Assembly: GCA_035540495.1 (NCBI GenBank)
Contig: DATLGL010000058.1
Coordinates: forward strand, 1 to 25,094
Source of the DNA: DASVEG01 sp035540495
GTDB taxonomy: Bacteria > Actinomycetota > Acidimicrobiia > Acidimicrobiales > CADCTF01
DNA length: 25,094 nucleotides
Direction: 5' to 3'
The notes under the pieces were generated by a model. It was not told the origin of the DNA. It saw only the letters and a program-made list of their open reading frames with translations, and ran no database searches. The translations under genes and the position numbers were made by a program. Numbering within the stretch: the stretch's first letter is position 1; the number at the start of each line of letters is the position of its first letter. Positions 14,796 to 22,352 of this stretch are shown one piece after another.

Positions 14796-16526
14796 TCACC
14801 AAGACACGTGGTTCGACTCGACGCCGCCCCCCGTCACCCAGTGGTCCGGACCGTCGGCTGAGTAGCACAGTGTCGAGTCCGCGGCTCGACCGTCACCGCC
14901 GATCGTGAACGTCTGCGTGTAGAAGTTCCGGTCGCGTGAGTCGTGGCAGGCGACCGTGACCTGCGACCCCGGAGCGAAGTTCGACAGCACGACGGAGTAC
15001 CAGTAGCCGTAGGTGGCACGCGCACCCTTCGACAAGCTGATCGTGGGCGGAGGCGGAGGAGGCGGCGGAGGCGCGTCGTTGGTCCGCACCGTGAGCGTGT
15101 TGCTGTTCGGGCCCCGGCCCGCTGAGCTCTCCGCATACGCGTAGACGGTGTAGGTCGTCGAGTACGCGAGGCTCCCGACGTCGATCGACGAGCAGGCCCC
15201 CGCGACCTCGCGCACGCCCTGCACCACCAGCACGCATCGCGTCACGGGCTGCGACGACGTCACCGAGAACGTGCCGCGAATCGTGCGGTCGGCAACGAGG
15301 CTCGCGCTCGTCATCGTGGTCGACGGAGGTTTCGGAGCCTCGGACGGCGGAGGGCCCGACGGGGCGGTGGTCGACGGCGGCGTCGACGGCGGCGGATCGC
15401 CCGCCGCAGCCGGCGCGGACGTCGTCGGGGGCGGCTGAGCAGGGGGATCTGCCTTCGGTTGCGACGCCGCCGTGCCCGACGACTGACCGCCCGGCGGCGC
15501 AGGCGGCAACGTCGCCATCGTCGAGTGCGGCGACGGAGGAAGCGGCGCAAGCGTGGCAACCGGCGCCGCGGCGACTTCCGAGTTCGACTGCCCAGCAGGG
15601 CGGTCAGCGCACTCCGTCACGGGCTGATGCCGCTGATCGACGAGCTGGTCGAGCGTCGCTGACGGCAGCTTCACCGGGCCCGGGTGCGAGTTCTTGAGGC
15701 AGTTGAACTGCGCCGACGACTCGATGTGATTGCGGAGGAACCTCGGGCTGACGAGCCACGACGTCTTCTGGGCCTTGCGGTCGCCGTCCCAGTGGACGAT
15801 GTACCCCGCCCAGTCACCGGGCAGCTCGGGCATCCGCTCCCGGCCGATGCGGTGCGGGTTCCGGGGAGCCACGTCGGGATCGAGGTTCACGGCGGTCCAG
15901 TTCGACACACCCATGGCCTGCGGATAGGCCACGCGGCGGCCCTGCCGGGTGCCGATCATCGAGCCGGGGTCGACGCCGGGGCCGCCGCGGCCCCAGGCAC
16001 GCTCGCGCCGGTCGGGCGCCTCGGCGTAGTGGAGGTGGTACCCGCCGCCACCACCAATCGACAGCCCCGTTCTGCCCGACAGGCCCAGCGGCTGACCGGC
16101 GAGAACCCTCTCGCCCTTCGAGACGCTGTGGCTGTCGAGGTGTGCGTACAGCGACGTGCGGTTGTCGCCGGAGTGGTAAACGAGCACGGCGATCCCGAAG
16201 CCCGCCGCCTTGCCGGTATCACCGGCGAAGGTGACGACACCGGCGCCTGCGGCGGTCACCGCCGTCTTGTTCGGCAGCTGGAAGTCGAGCGCCTTGTACG
16301 GGTGGTACTCGACGCCGTTCATCCGGCACGGGTTGCGAGCGCCGGACGGCGTGCCCCACGTGCACGACATGTTGAACTCGCCGAGGAAGGGCACGTAGTC
16401 GGCCCGCTCCTGTGGTGCGGCCTCGACCTCTCCGCCCGTCGCGCTCAACAGCACGACGCCTGCAACCACGAGCGCGACCGCGCTCACCAACACCGCGCCG
16501 GCGAACGCCGGCCCCCGCACCTTCAT
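14796..16526 (-). CDS. Secreted M23 (LytM-like) peptidase with FN3-like and C-terminal repeat domains
   Basis: 576 residues. The N-terminus is a signal peptide or anchor (AFAGAVLVSAVALVVAGVVLL). The M23-like domain (about 55-175) shows EYHPYKALDF (His75, Asp81), TSLYAHLDSHSVSKGERV and GGGYHLHYAEAP (His164, His166), the expected zinc-site positions, although the first motif is HPYKALD rather than HxGxD. Then come a Pro/Ser/Thr-rich stalk (about 335-410), an FN3-like domain (about 415-490), a run of nine prolines and an 80-residue C-terminal domain ending GGGVESNHVSW that I associate with Acidimicrobiia surface proteins. It likely acts on peptidoglycan or another extracellular glycine-rich peptide. 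It has its own promoter and a GGGGGA ribosome site. Confidence 0.85.
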   Translation of the reverse strand: MKVRGPAFAGAVLVSAVALVVAGVVLLSATGGEVEAAPQERADYVPFLGEFNMSCTWGTPSGARNPCRMNGVEYHPYKALDFQLPNKTAVTAAGAGVVTFAGDTGKAAGFGIAVLVYHSGDNRTSLYAHLDSHSVSKGERVLAGQPLGLSGRTGLSIGGGGGYHLHYAEAPDRRERAWGRGGPGVDPGSMIGTRQGRRVAYPQAMGVSNWTAVNLDPDVAPRNPHRIGRERMPELPGDWAGYIVHWDGDRKAQKTSWLVSPRFLRNHIESSAQFNCLKNSHPGPVKLPSATLDQLVDQRHQPVTECADRPAGQSNSEVAAAPVATLAPLPPSPHSTMATLPPAPPGGQSSGTAASQPKADPPAQPPPTTSAPAAAGDPPPSTPPSTTAPSGPPPSEAPKPPSTTMTSASLVADRTIRGTFSVTSSQPVTRCVLVVQGVREVAGACSSIDVGSLAYSTTYTVYAYAESSAGRGPNSNTLTVRTNDAPPPPPPPPPTISLSKGARATYGYWYSVVLSNFAPGSQVTVACHDSRDRNFYTQTFTIGGDGRAADSTLCYSADGPDHWVTGGGVESNHVSW

Positions 16527-16561
16527 CCCGCCACGTCCCCCGCTCTTTGTCCGAAGTGCCC

Positions 16562-16590
16562 ACTGTAAGACCTGCGGGCGGCCGAGTCAG
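16562..16590 (-). promoter_or_regulatory. Putative leadered promoter of the M23 gene
   Basis: CTGACT (16590-16585) and TACAGT (16567-16562) are separated by 17 bp, on the minus strand. A start around 16554 would give a leader of about 28 bases containing GGGGGA. Confidence 0.45.
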
Positions 16591-16605
16591 GCGCTACGCC
16601 ACCAT

Positions 16606-17400
16606 CTACGGCGAACCAGCGACGACATCCTCGAGCAAGTCCTTCACAAAGGATGACCTGGCGCCGTCGATGTTCTTCCATCGCTTGAGCCGCTGCAGGT
16701 TGTCGCGGACGCAGCCCGGATCCTCGGCTGCGACGGGATCCGTCGCTGACTCTGCGATACCCACCGGCATCAGGACGGCCTTGCCGGCATTCAGCGGCGT
16801 CCGCACGTTGTCGTGGTAGAGCAGCACCTCGACCTGCACCAGCACACCGGGTTCGCCACCGAAGCGCGGCGGACCGCCCACCGTGAGCTGGAACCTGTCG
16901 ACGGCATTCGCCGGTACACCCTGTCGCACCGTGGCCTCGCGGGTCGTGCCGACGGTGTCGGAGTCAGTGAGCATGATCGAGTAGCGGCCGGATATCTCAA
17001 CCAGCCCGCCCTCCGCTCGGCACGACGGCACGAGCATGCGCTCGAGCACGCGCACCTCTGCTCGGTCGATCATCGAGATCGCCGTCCCTTTGTTCCGAAC
17101 GGCGATGTCGATCGCTTCCCACTCAACGGTGCGTTCCTCCGAACTGCCGCCAAGGTCGTCCGTGAGCACCTCCGTCACCTCGGTCGGAATGACCGCAAGA
17201 TCAGATACTTCGAGGTTCTCGGACACTGCGGGCGCGCTCTGCGCCGCGCGCAAGACAGCCTCCACATCGTCTCGGTCGTCCGTCACCGCCTGCTCCACGC
17301 CGATCAGGACAACTCCTACGAGCAGCGGCCCGAGCAAGGCGCCGCCGATCTTCTGCCCAGCACTGCGCGCCGACCACATGGTCGTGAGCTTCTTCAACAT
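16606..17400 (-). CDS. Single-span membrane protein, function unknown
   Basis: With the ATG at 17400 this is 264 residues: a short basic N-terminus (LKKLTTMWSARSAGQK), one hydrophobic segment (about 18-35: IGGALLGPLLVGVVLIGV), then about 225 residues predicted outside the membrane, rich in beta-like stretches (VEWEAIDIAVRNKGTAISMID, PGVLVQVEVLLYHDN). Two cysteines, in VPSCRAEGG and DPGCVRDN, could form a disulfide. I recognise no family. Longer starts (ATG 17454, GTG 17499) run into the divergent cyclase region and have no better ribosome sites. It precedes the M23 gene on the same strand but that gene appears to have its own promoter. Confidence 0.7.
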   Translation of the reverse strand: MLKKLTTMWSARSAGQKIGGALLGPLLVGVVLIGVEQAVTDDRDDVEAVLRAAQSAPAVSENLEVSDLAVIPTEVTEVLTDDLGGSSEERTVEWEAIDIAVRNKGTAISMIDRAEVRVLERMLVPSCRAEGGLVEISGRYSIMLTDSDTVGTTREATVRQGVPANAVDRFQLTVGGPPRFGGEPGVLVQVEVLLYHDNVRTPLNAGKAVLMPVGIAESATDPVAAEDPGCVRDNLQRLKRWKNIDGARSSFVKDLLEDVVAGSP

Positions 17401-17563
17401 GTTTTGCCCGCCGCTCCCAGCCGTCTCGAGGATTTCCGCCACGGTACCGGTCATGAGCAGGCCGGACGCCGCTCGAGCGGTCGGACCCAGTCTTTCCACC
17501 TTCGTCGTTCAGTCGGCGCGCACCACCGCGTTCGCCGACACGTCATGTGCCATCCTCGGCGCA

Positions 17564-18757
17564 GTGGCGGAAAGAACCTGGCGGGTTCGCTGGTACCAGT
17601 TCCCGCAGATCGTGACCGGCGCGGCGGCCGCCTCGATCCTGGCGCCAGGCGCCGACGCCCGAGCAGCGATCGTCGTGGGCCTTCTCGCTGTTGCCTGGCG
17701 ATGGCCGATCGCAGTGGTCGCAGGCCGCCGCTTCGACATGGTGCTGGATGGACCAATCGTCTTCACCGCACTGCTCGTGCTGCCGCAGGCGACAGCGCTC
17801 ACAGGAATCGCTCTAGGCAGCGCGGTCGGGCTCCCCCTGTTGCTGGAGCCGCGCGACTGGAGGAGGTGGTGGAGTTGCATCGTCCAGGCCTCCGTGTACG
17901 CGGTCGCTGCCGCGGGCGCCGTTCTCGTGATACCAACCACGGACCAGCCTGAAGTTGCTCAGCTGCTAGCGCGAGGTGCGGCCGCCTGTGCGACATACGT
18001 GGCGGTCATGGTGGTCTTGCAGCTCGGCCTGGCACTGATCGACGGCGATCTCCCCGTTCGCCAAGCCTCGGCGGCCATCGCACCGCCGGTTGTCACGGGC
18101 GGGCTGTCGTTCTGTCTGGCGGCCACTGCGGCGCTTGCCTCTCGTCATGCCGAGTGGGGCCCTTTGCTGCTCGCGCCACCGCTGTTTGCGGTGGTCGCTG
18201 CGTCACGCAGGTTTCTCCGCGCGCAGGAGGGTGCAACTCACGACGCTCTCACCGGCCTCGCGAATCGGCGAGCACTCGACTCTGCGCTGCGCGCCGCGAT
18301 CGCTCGACTCTCTCGCCGCGGAGAGCCGTTCGCGGTCGTTGTGGTCGACCTCGACTTGTTCAAGGCAGTGAACGATCAATTCGGCCACGCGGCCGGTGAC
18401 GCCGTGCTCGTTCGCATTGCCCGTCGCCTCGAAGCCGCTTCGCGAACTGAGGACGTCGTGGCGCGAACAGGCGGCGACGAGTTCACTCTCGTGCTTTCAG
18501 GTGTTGATGCAGCCGCGGCGGTCGCGACCTGCGAGCGGCTGTTGGCGGCGTGCTCCGAAAAGATCCCGCTCGACGACGGCAACGTCGCTCGCGTCGGTGC
18601 GAGCATCGGCGTGGCCGTCTTCGACAAACACGCCCTACCTCACGATCCGAACGAGGCACTAGCCGCCGCAGACGACGCGGCGTACGAGGCGAAGCGCGGA
18701 GGACGGGGGCTCGTGCGCGTGAGCACGAGCCGAACGGACCGAACGCGCGGCACATAA
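17564..18757 (+). CDS. Membrane diguanylate cyclase (GGDEF)
   Basis: With the GTG at 17564, 397 residues: a polytopic N-terminal region of roughly six to eight hydrophobic segments (about 12-220), then a GGDEF domain (about 230-390). HDALTGLANRRALD, VVVDLDLFKAVNDQFGHAAGDAVL and RTGGDEFTLVL (Gly303-Phe307) are intact, so c-di-GMP synthesis is likely. RTED at 294-297, five residues before the motif, is a canonical RxxD inhibitory I-site, implying product feedback. An ATG at 17453 in frame would add 37 residues but overlaps the divergent gene's possible start. It ends 20 bp before the lasso B1 gene, which has its own -10 box, so I do not count it in the lasso operon. Confidence 0.85.
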   Translation: MAERTWRVRWYQFPQIVTGAAAASILAPGADARAAIVVGLLAVAWRWPIAVVAGRRFDMVLDGPIVFTALLVLPQATALTGIALGSAVGLPLLLEPRDWRRWWSCIVQASVYAVAAAGAVLVIPTTDQPEVAQLLARGAAACATYVAVMVVLQLGLALIDGDLPVRQASAAIAPPVVTGGLSFCLAATAALASRHAEWGPLLLAPPLFAVVAASRRFLRAQEGATHDALTGLANRRALDSALRAAIARLSRRGEPFAVVVVDLDLFKAVNDQFGHAAGDAVLVRIARRLEAASRTEDVVARTGGDEFTLVLSGVDAAAAVATCERLLAACSEKIPLDDGNVARVGASIGVAVFDKHALPHDPNEALAAADDAAYEAKRGGRGLVRVSTSRTDRTRGT

Positions 18758-18765
18758 CCGCCGCG

Positions 18766-18777
18766 TACGCTTCGACT
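18766..18777 (+). promoter_or_regulatory. Putative leaderless -10 box for lasso B1
   Basis: TACGCT (18766-18771), six bases, then the ATG at 18778. No Shine-Dalgarno. The same geometry recurs at the lasso precursor. Confidence 0.5.
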
Positions 18778-19035
18778 ATGCGGCTGCAGGTCCGAGGCGA
18801 CGTCGAGTGGCGCAACGTCGACGGCGAGATCATCGTCCTCGACCTCGGCTCGTCGACCTACTTCTCCCTCAACCGCACAGCCGCTCCGTTGTGGCGGATG
18901 CTGGTCGAGGGAGCGACGGAGCAGGAGCTCGTCGAGGCGCTACAGGGCGCGCATGATCTGCCGTCGGAGACTGCTGCTCGCGACGTGGCTGCGCTGGTCG
19001 ACGAGCTGCGCACCCACGATCTACTCGCCTCCTGA
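18778..19035 (+). CDS. Lasso peptide leader-binding protein B1 (PqqD-like RRE)
   Basis: 85 residues with the PqqD/RiPP recognition element fold: strands WRNVDGEIIVLDLGSSTYFSLN followed by helices TAAPLWRMLVEGATEQELVEAL and DVAALVDELRTHDLL. In lasso systems this standalone protein binds the YxxP segment of the precursor leader and presents it to the B2 peptidase. The next gene, four bases downstream, is B2, and the precursor with a matching YEPP motif is on the opposite strand just beyond. PqqD proteins also serve other RiPP pathways, but the neighbours decide the assignment. Confidence 0.88.
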   Translation: MRLQVRGDVEWRNVDGEIIVLDLGSSTYFSLNRTAAPLWRMLVEGATEQELVEALQGAHDLPSETAARDVAALVDELRTHDLLAS

Positions 19036-19039
19036 ACTG

Positions 19040-19378
19040 ATGCTGCGGGCACTTCTCTGGGCTTGGCGCGCTGCGGCGGAGGCCCGGAGACTCGTCCGAA
19101 CGGGCGACATCCGCACAGGCACAATCTCACCCGCGCCGCGATCGTCAGGACACGCGACATTCGCCGTCCGCGCCGTAAAGCGCGTGCGGAGGCTCAGCTG
19201 CCTGGAGGGCGCACTCCTAGACCAGCAGTGGCGACTCACCCGCGGTGAGGCACACGACGTTGTCGTCGGTGTACGCACAGATCAAGGATTCGAAGCCCAC
19301 GCGTGGATAGATGGCGAGTTCGACCGCCACACCGACTACGTCGAGATCTACAGACGTCCGCCTAGGTCAGCGGACTGA
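19040..19378 (+). CDS. Lasso peptide leader peptidase B2 (transglutaminase-like)
   Basis: 112 residues from the ATG at 19040. The transglutaminase-like catalytic triad is visible: Cys54 in RLSCLEGALLDQQW, His87 in FEAHAWIDGE, and Asp91 just after it. VVVGVRTDQGFEAHAW is the characteristic B2 closing block. It should remove the leader of the lasso precursor, freeing the core's N-terminal Gly for ring closure. The start at 19040 keeps a short helical N-terminus (MLRALLWAWRAAAEARRLVR); an upstream ATG at 18953 lies inside B1 and is rejected. Its last 17 bases overlap, in antisense, the 3' end of the precursor gene. Confidence 0.88.
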   Translation: MLRALLWAWRAAAEARRLVRTGDIRTGTISPAPRSSGHATFAVRAVKRVRRLSCLEGALLDQQWRLTRGEAHDVVVGVRTDQGFEAHAWIDGEFDRHTDYVEIYRRPPRSAD

Positions 19379-19523
19379 GGACGCTGCTGGCATTCAACGC
19401 TGCGTCCGTCTTGGTCCCGCCAACACCCTTCGTGAGATCGGCGAGTGAGCCCAAGATGACGATCGCCGGGGGCTCATACGTCTCACTGTCGCTGGAACCG
19501 CCGATTTCCGCCGTGTTGTCCAT
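19362..19523 (-). CDS. Lasso peptide precursor A
   Basis: A 53-residue gene too short for routine calling. Leader residues 1-32 contain YEPPAIVILGSLADLTK: Tyr16-x-x-Pro19, Ile21, Gly25 and Thr31 at the penultimate leader position, the signature read by B1 and B2. The predicted 21-residue core starts at Gly33: ring segment GVGGTKTD, whose Asp at core position 8 would close a Gly1-Asp8 macrolactam, then a 13-residue loop and tail, AALNASSVLSPLT. The core has no aromatic residue, so the plugs that lock the tail would have to be Leu, Val or Asn, which is unusual. It is 17 bp downstream of the cyclase gene on the same strand and has its own TAACCT box six bases before the ATG. I see this directly in the translation; ring position and cleavage site are inferred from the family. 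Confidence 0.9.
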   Translation of the reverse strand: MDNTAEIGGSSDSETYEPPAIVILGSLADLTKGVGGTKTDAALNASSVLSPLT

Positions 19524-19535
19524 GGCGCGAGGTTA
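19524..19535 (-). promoter_or_regulatory. Putative leaderless -10 box for the lasso precursor
   Basis: TAACCT (19535-19530), six bases, then the precursor ATG. This would allow the precursor to be made in excess of the cyclase encoded upstream, as is usual for RiPP clusters. Confidence 0.5.
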
Positions 19536-19540
19536 GCGAG

Positions 19541-20656
19541 TCATCGTTCAGCGAGCCAGAGATGCTGAATGAGCATCCCCAGGGGCCCGGCATCGCCAGA
19601 CCGAAGAACGTGCACCAGCCTGGGTCCGTCTACTTCTGGCGGGAGCTTATCGGTCCCGGCTCGCGCCATTACAGCCTTCGAGGCGTCGCAGTAGACGGCG
19701 TCGTCAAACGTCGCCTTGGTGCGTCGCTGAAAAACCGGCACTGGGAGGTGATCGGCGAACAAGTCTCTGACAAGCGTCGCTCGGTTCGGCCACCCACGAA
19801 TCGGTCGAAGCGAGGCGAGGGCTCCGATGAAGCGAGGATCTAGAAGCGGGTGGTGCACGGCCGCTCCGCTCGCGGCGGCCACCAGCCCGAGCGAGTGCTC
19901 GGCCATGTTGAGATAGCGCCGTCCGGCGACCCACTCCTCCCGCGCCCGCCAGACGATTGGTTCGTCCCAACGCTCCTCCGCGTCGCGGAGCAACATGCGG
20001 CTACGCACCTCCGGCACGAGCCACTCATAGCCATCGTGACGGGGCTTCCGCCGCAGCAGGGGCCTCGCGAAGGTCGTAGCAAGCGCCTCGGCCGCTACCA
20101 CTCCCTTGTACGTGTTCAGCCGGCGGGTCCAAAGGTGCCCGTACTTCCAACTGCCGAGGACGCCATCACCGTCGAGGCCCGTCAGAAGTACGCCACCGCG
20201 GGCAAAGTCGAGCATCGGCGCGTGGAAGTGCACGTTCGGCGGAAACAAGACGCCATGTGCAGTCAGGTGCCGCTCGGCGTACGGGCCGACGAAATCGAGC
20301 TGGTCGTCGACAACGATCCTCTCCCACTCACGAAGAGCCAGTGCCTCGACAACCCGTTGTTGCCATTCGCCTTCCTGCGCCGTATTCACCGAAGGGAAAC
20401 AGAGTGTGACGGGGATCGGCTCCGGCAGGCCTGCCCGACGGGCGACCGCCACCGCGACGGAGAGGACGAGCGTGGAGTCGATTCCGCCGGAGAAGCTGAC
20501 GTACGCCTGATCAAACTCCGCTACGGCATCGAGCACCACTCTCTCGAGAGCCTGGGCGGGTGGTTCAGAAGTGGAGGGCAAGTGCCGTCGGTGACCACCC
20601 ACGACAGACCCCGACAGGATCTCATCAACGGTCGGGGTGAGGTCGATCTCCTGCAA
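19541..20656 (-). CDS. Lasso peptide cyclase C (asparagine synthetase-like)
   Basis: 371 residues if started at the TTG at 20656. The PP-loop SGGIDSTLVLSVAVAVARR (56 onward) is the ATP-pyrophosphatase signature used to adenylate the core's Asp side chain; TGLDGDGVLGSWKYGHLW matches the second synthetase block. It should form the Gly1-Asp8 macrolactam. The glutaminase-like N-terminal domain of typical lasso cyclases (about 600 residues) is absent: further upstream the frame is antisense to the kinase gene. The start is uncertain: TTG 20656 keeps QEIDLTPTVDEILSG with good codon bias, GTG 20602 is the next choice. Neither has a clear ribosome site. With the TTG it lies 9 bp from the divergent kinase start. 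Confidence 0.85.
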   Translation of the reverse strand: MQEIDLTPTVDEILSGSVVGGHRRHLPSTSEPPAQALERVVLDAVAEFDQAYVSFSGGIDSTLVLSVAVAVARRAGLPEPIPVTLCFPSVNTAQEGEWQQRVVEALALREWERIVVDDQLDFVGPYAERHLTAHGVLFPPNVHFHAPMLDFARGGVLLTGLDGDGVLGSWKYGHLWTRRLNTYKGVVAAEALATTFARPLLRRKPRHDGYEWLVPEVRSRMLLRDAEERWDEPIVWRAREEWVAGRRYLNMAEHSLGLVAAASGAAVHHPLLDPRFIGALASLRPIRGWPNRATLVRDLFADHLPVPVFQRRTKATFDDAVYCDASKAVMARAGTDKLPPEVDGPRLVHVLRSGDAGPLGMLIQHLWLAER

Positions 20657-20665
20657 ACTACAGCG

Positions 20666-21442
20666 GTGCAGGTCGCGGGATCCGCGTACGGAATCAACTG
20701 GCGGGGCCCACTCATGGCCTCCCGCTCCGTGGCGCGATACCTGCACCCACAGATCCCCGACGCGCGCACGGTCGAGGTGATCGCGACTGACCACCAGTGC
20801 GAGCCCGCGACCTTCAACGCGTGGGGCGGGAGCGTGTCGGTCGCAGGCAACGCCGTCAGACTGAACGTCGAACGGCTCGACGAAGCAGAGCTCGTGCACC
20901 CGGGGCTGGGCTACTTCACGATTCATCTGCTGGCGACCGAAGCAGCCTCCCTCCACGGTGGAGCGTTCGTCGGACCGACGGGTGCTGCATGGCTCCTCCT
21001 CGGTACCAAGCTCAGCGGCAAGAGCACTGCTCTGGGCCTGCTGCACGCGGCATCGTGGCGAGTCCTCACCGACGACCTCATCGTGCTTGGCGACGGCATG
21101 ATCTGGCCCGGCCCGAGGTCGATCGACCTACGGCTCGACGTGGCAGAGCTCGTCGGCCTTGAGGGCGACGTCGTGCGCGACGCTCGGCTCCGCCTGCGCC
21201 TCCCGCCCACATCTGCAGCACCGCTCGGTGGAGTAATCGAGCTCGACGCCGCGGCGCCAAATCAGCCTGAGCACGTGCCCGCGACCGAGCGCGTCAGGCG
21301 GCTGGCACGTCACTCCGTGGATGGGCCGCTGCGTGCCGACCCTCGTGCCTACCTCGACCTCCTGGCTGCTCCGTTCATCGTGATGCAACCGCCGCGCTCG
21401 CGAACGGTCGACCGGCTCTTGGAGGCGATGGGTGCCGCGTGA
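20666..21442 (+). CDS. HPr-kinase-like lasso peptide kinase K
   Basis: 258 residues from the GTG at 20666; the ATG at 20714 is the alternative but would cut SAYGINWRGPL, which resembles the conserved N-terminal YGL...R segment of HPr-kinase-related proteins. The P-loop is GTKLSGKST (113-121), preceded by the typical LHGGAFV strand and followed by VLTDDLIVL. In paeninodin-type and related clusters such kinases phosphorylate the C-terminal Ser hydroxyl of the precursor; here the core ends in Thr. It overlaps the next gene by 11 bp, so it is the first gene of a tailoring operon with the nucleotidyltransferase and glycosyltransferase. An alternative role unrelated to the peptide cannot be excluded. 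Confidence 0.8.
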   Translation: MQVAGSAYGINWRGPLMASRSVARYLHPQIPDARTVEVIATDHQCEPATFNAWGGSVSVAGNAVRLNVERLDEAELVHPGLGYFTIHLLATEAASLHGGAFVGPTGAAWLLLGTKLSGKSTALGLLHAASWRVLTDDLIVLGDGMIWPGPRSIDLRLDVAELVGLEGDVVRDARLRLRLPPTSAAPLGGVIELDAAAPNQPEHVPATERVRRLARHSVDGPLRADPRAYLDLLAAPFIVMQPPRSRTVDRLLEAMGAA

Positions 21443-22352
21443 CTTCTCCGCAGTGGTCACGCTCGCCATCGATGCAGCGACCGTCGAAGTGAGCAAAGCC
21501 TTCGCTGACGAAGACATCGAGTTCCGACTGCTGAAGGGGCCCGTGCTCGCTGCGTGGCTGTATCCGGACGACGAGCGGCCGTACGGCGATACCGACCTGC
21601 TCATCCCTGCAACCGCAACAGACGGCGCACACGACATCCTGTTGCGGCTCGGCTACAGGCGTCGCCCGAACGTGGTGCTCAAGGGCGATCGGCCTTGGCA
21701 CGCCACGACGTACCAACGCAGCGACGGCCGGATGGTCGACGTTCACGTCACTCTCCAGGGACTCGAGGCTCCCACTGAGCAGGTGTGGCAGACCTTGTCG
21801 CAAGCTGCCGGCAGCATCACGCTCTTCGGGCACCGCGTGCCGACGCTGTCGACCGTTGGGTTGTTGCTGCACCTCGCGCTCCACGCCGCGCAACACCACG
21901 ACGAAGAGAAACCACTCGAGGACTTGCGCCGAGCGCTCGACGTGACCAGCATCGACGAGTGGTCGCTCGCCGCAGAACTCGCGGGAGCACTCGATGGTCT
22001 TCGCCCGTTCACCGAAGGCCTCAGCCGCGTGGGCACCGGGCGACTGGTGCAGAATCGGATCGGCCTCGACCCTCTGCATCGCGACGAACACCACAACGTC
22101 GACCGCAGCCTCGAGTGGTTGGCGGGATTGCCCCTGCGCAAGCGGCTCTCCCTCGGACTGCACAAGCTCCTGCCACCGCCGGAGTTCCAGCGGGAGTACG
22201 ACCCTCGCGCGCGCAGCGGCGCTCTCGGCCTCGCGTTGTCGTACCCGCGGCGCTGGTGGCGCCTCGCGGCTGCGTCCGCCACGTGGGCGCTACGCAAGAC
22301 ACGAACGGCGCGGCGCGAACCCTCGGGCGATGGAGAGAACGGCATTGGATGA
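21432..22352 (+). CDS. Nucleotidyltransferase-family lasso tailoring protein N
   Basis: 306 residues from the GTG at 21432, overlapping the kinase by 11 bp. LLKGPVLAAWLYPDDERPYGDTDLLIP contains the GDxD metal site (Asp53, Asp55) and MVDVHVTL supplies the third carboxylate (Asp103), as in the uncharacterised nucleotidyltransferase family (NTP_transf_5). The rest is helical (LLHLALHAAQHHDEEKPLEDLRRALD). From memory, the homologous pair in pseudomycoidin adds hexoses onto the phosphate placed by the kinase. By analogy this protein probably modifies the phosphorylated lasso tail. The precise donor is unknown. Confidence 0.8.
   Translation: MPRDFSAVVTLAIDAATVEVSKAFADEDIEFRLLKGPVLAAWLYPDDERPYGDTDLLIPATATDGAHDILLRLGYRRRPNVVLKGDRPWHATTYQRSDGRMVDVHVTLQGLEAPTEQVWQTLSQAAGSITLFGHRVPTLSTVGLLLHLALHAAQHHDEEKPLEDLRRALDVTSIDEWSLAAELAGALDGLRPFTEGLSRVGTGRLVQNRIGLDPLHRDEHHNVDRSLEWLAGLPLRKRLSLGLHKLLPPPEFQREYDPRARSGALGLALSYPRRWWRLAAASATWALRKTRTARREPSGDGENGIG

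Noticed and set aside
15045..15075. Repetitive GGC/GGA tract
   Set aside because: It simply encodes the run of nine prolines in the M23 protein, not a separate repeat element.
19850..20665. Extension of the kinase upstream into the cyclase gene
   Set aside because: That part is antisense to the cyclase's SGGIDST region; the kinase-like sequence begins only around 20666.
20657..21046. Extension of the lasso cyclase to 501 residues
   Set aside because: The extra residues are antisense to the kinase P-loop region and show no glutaminase-domain motifs.
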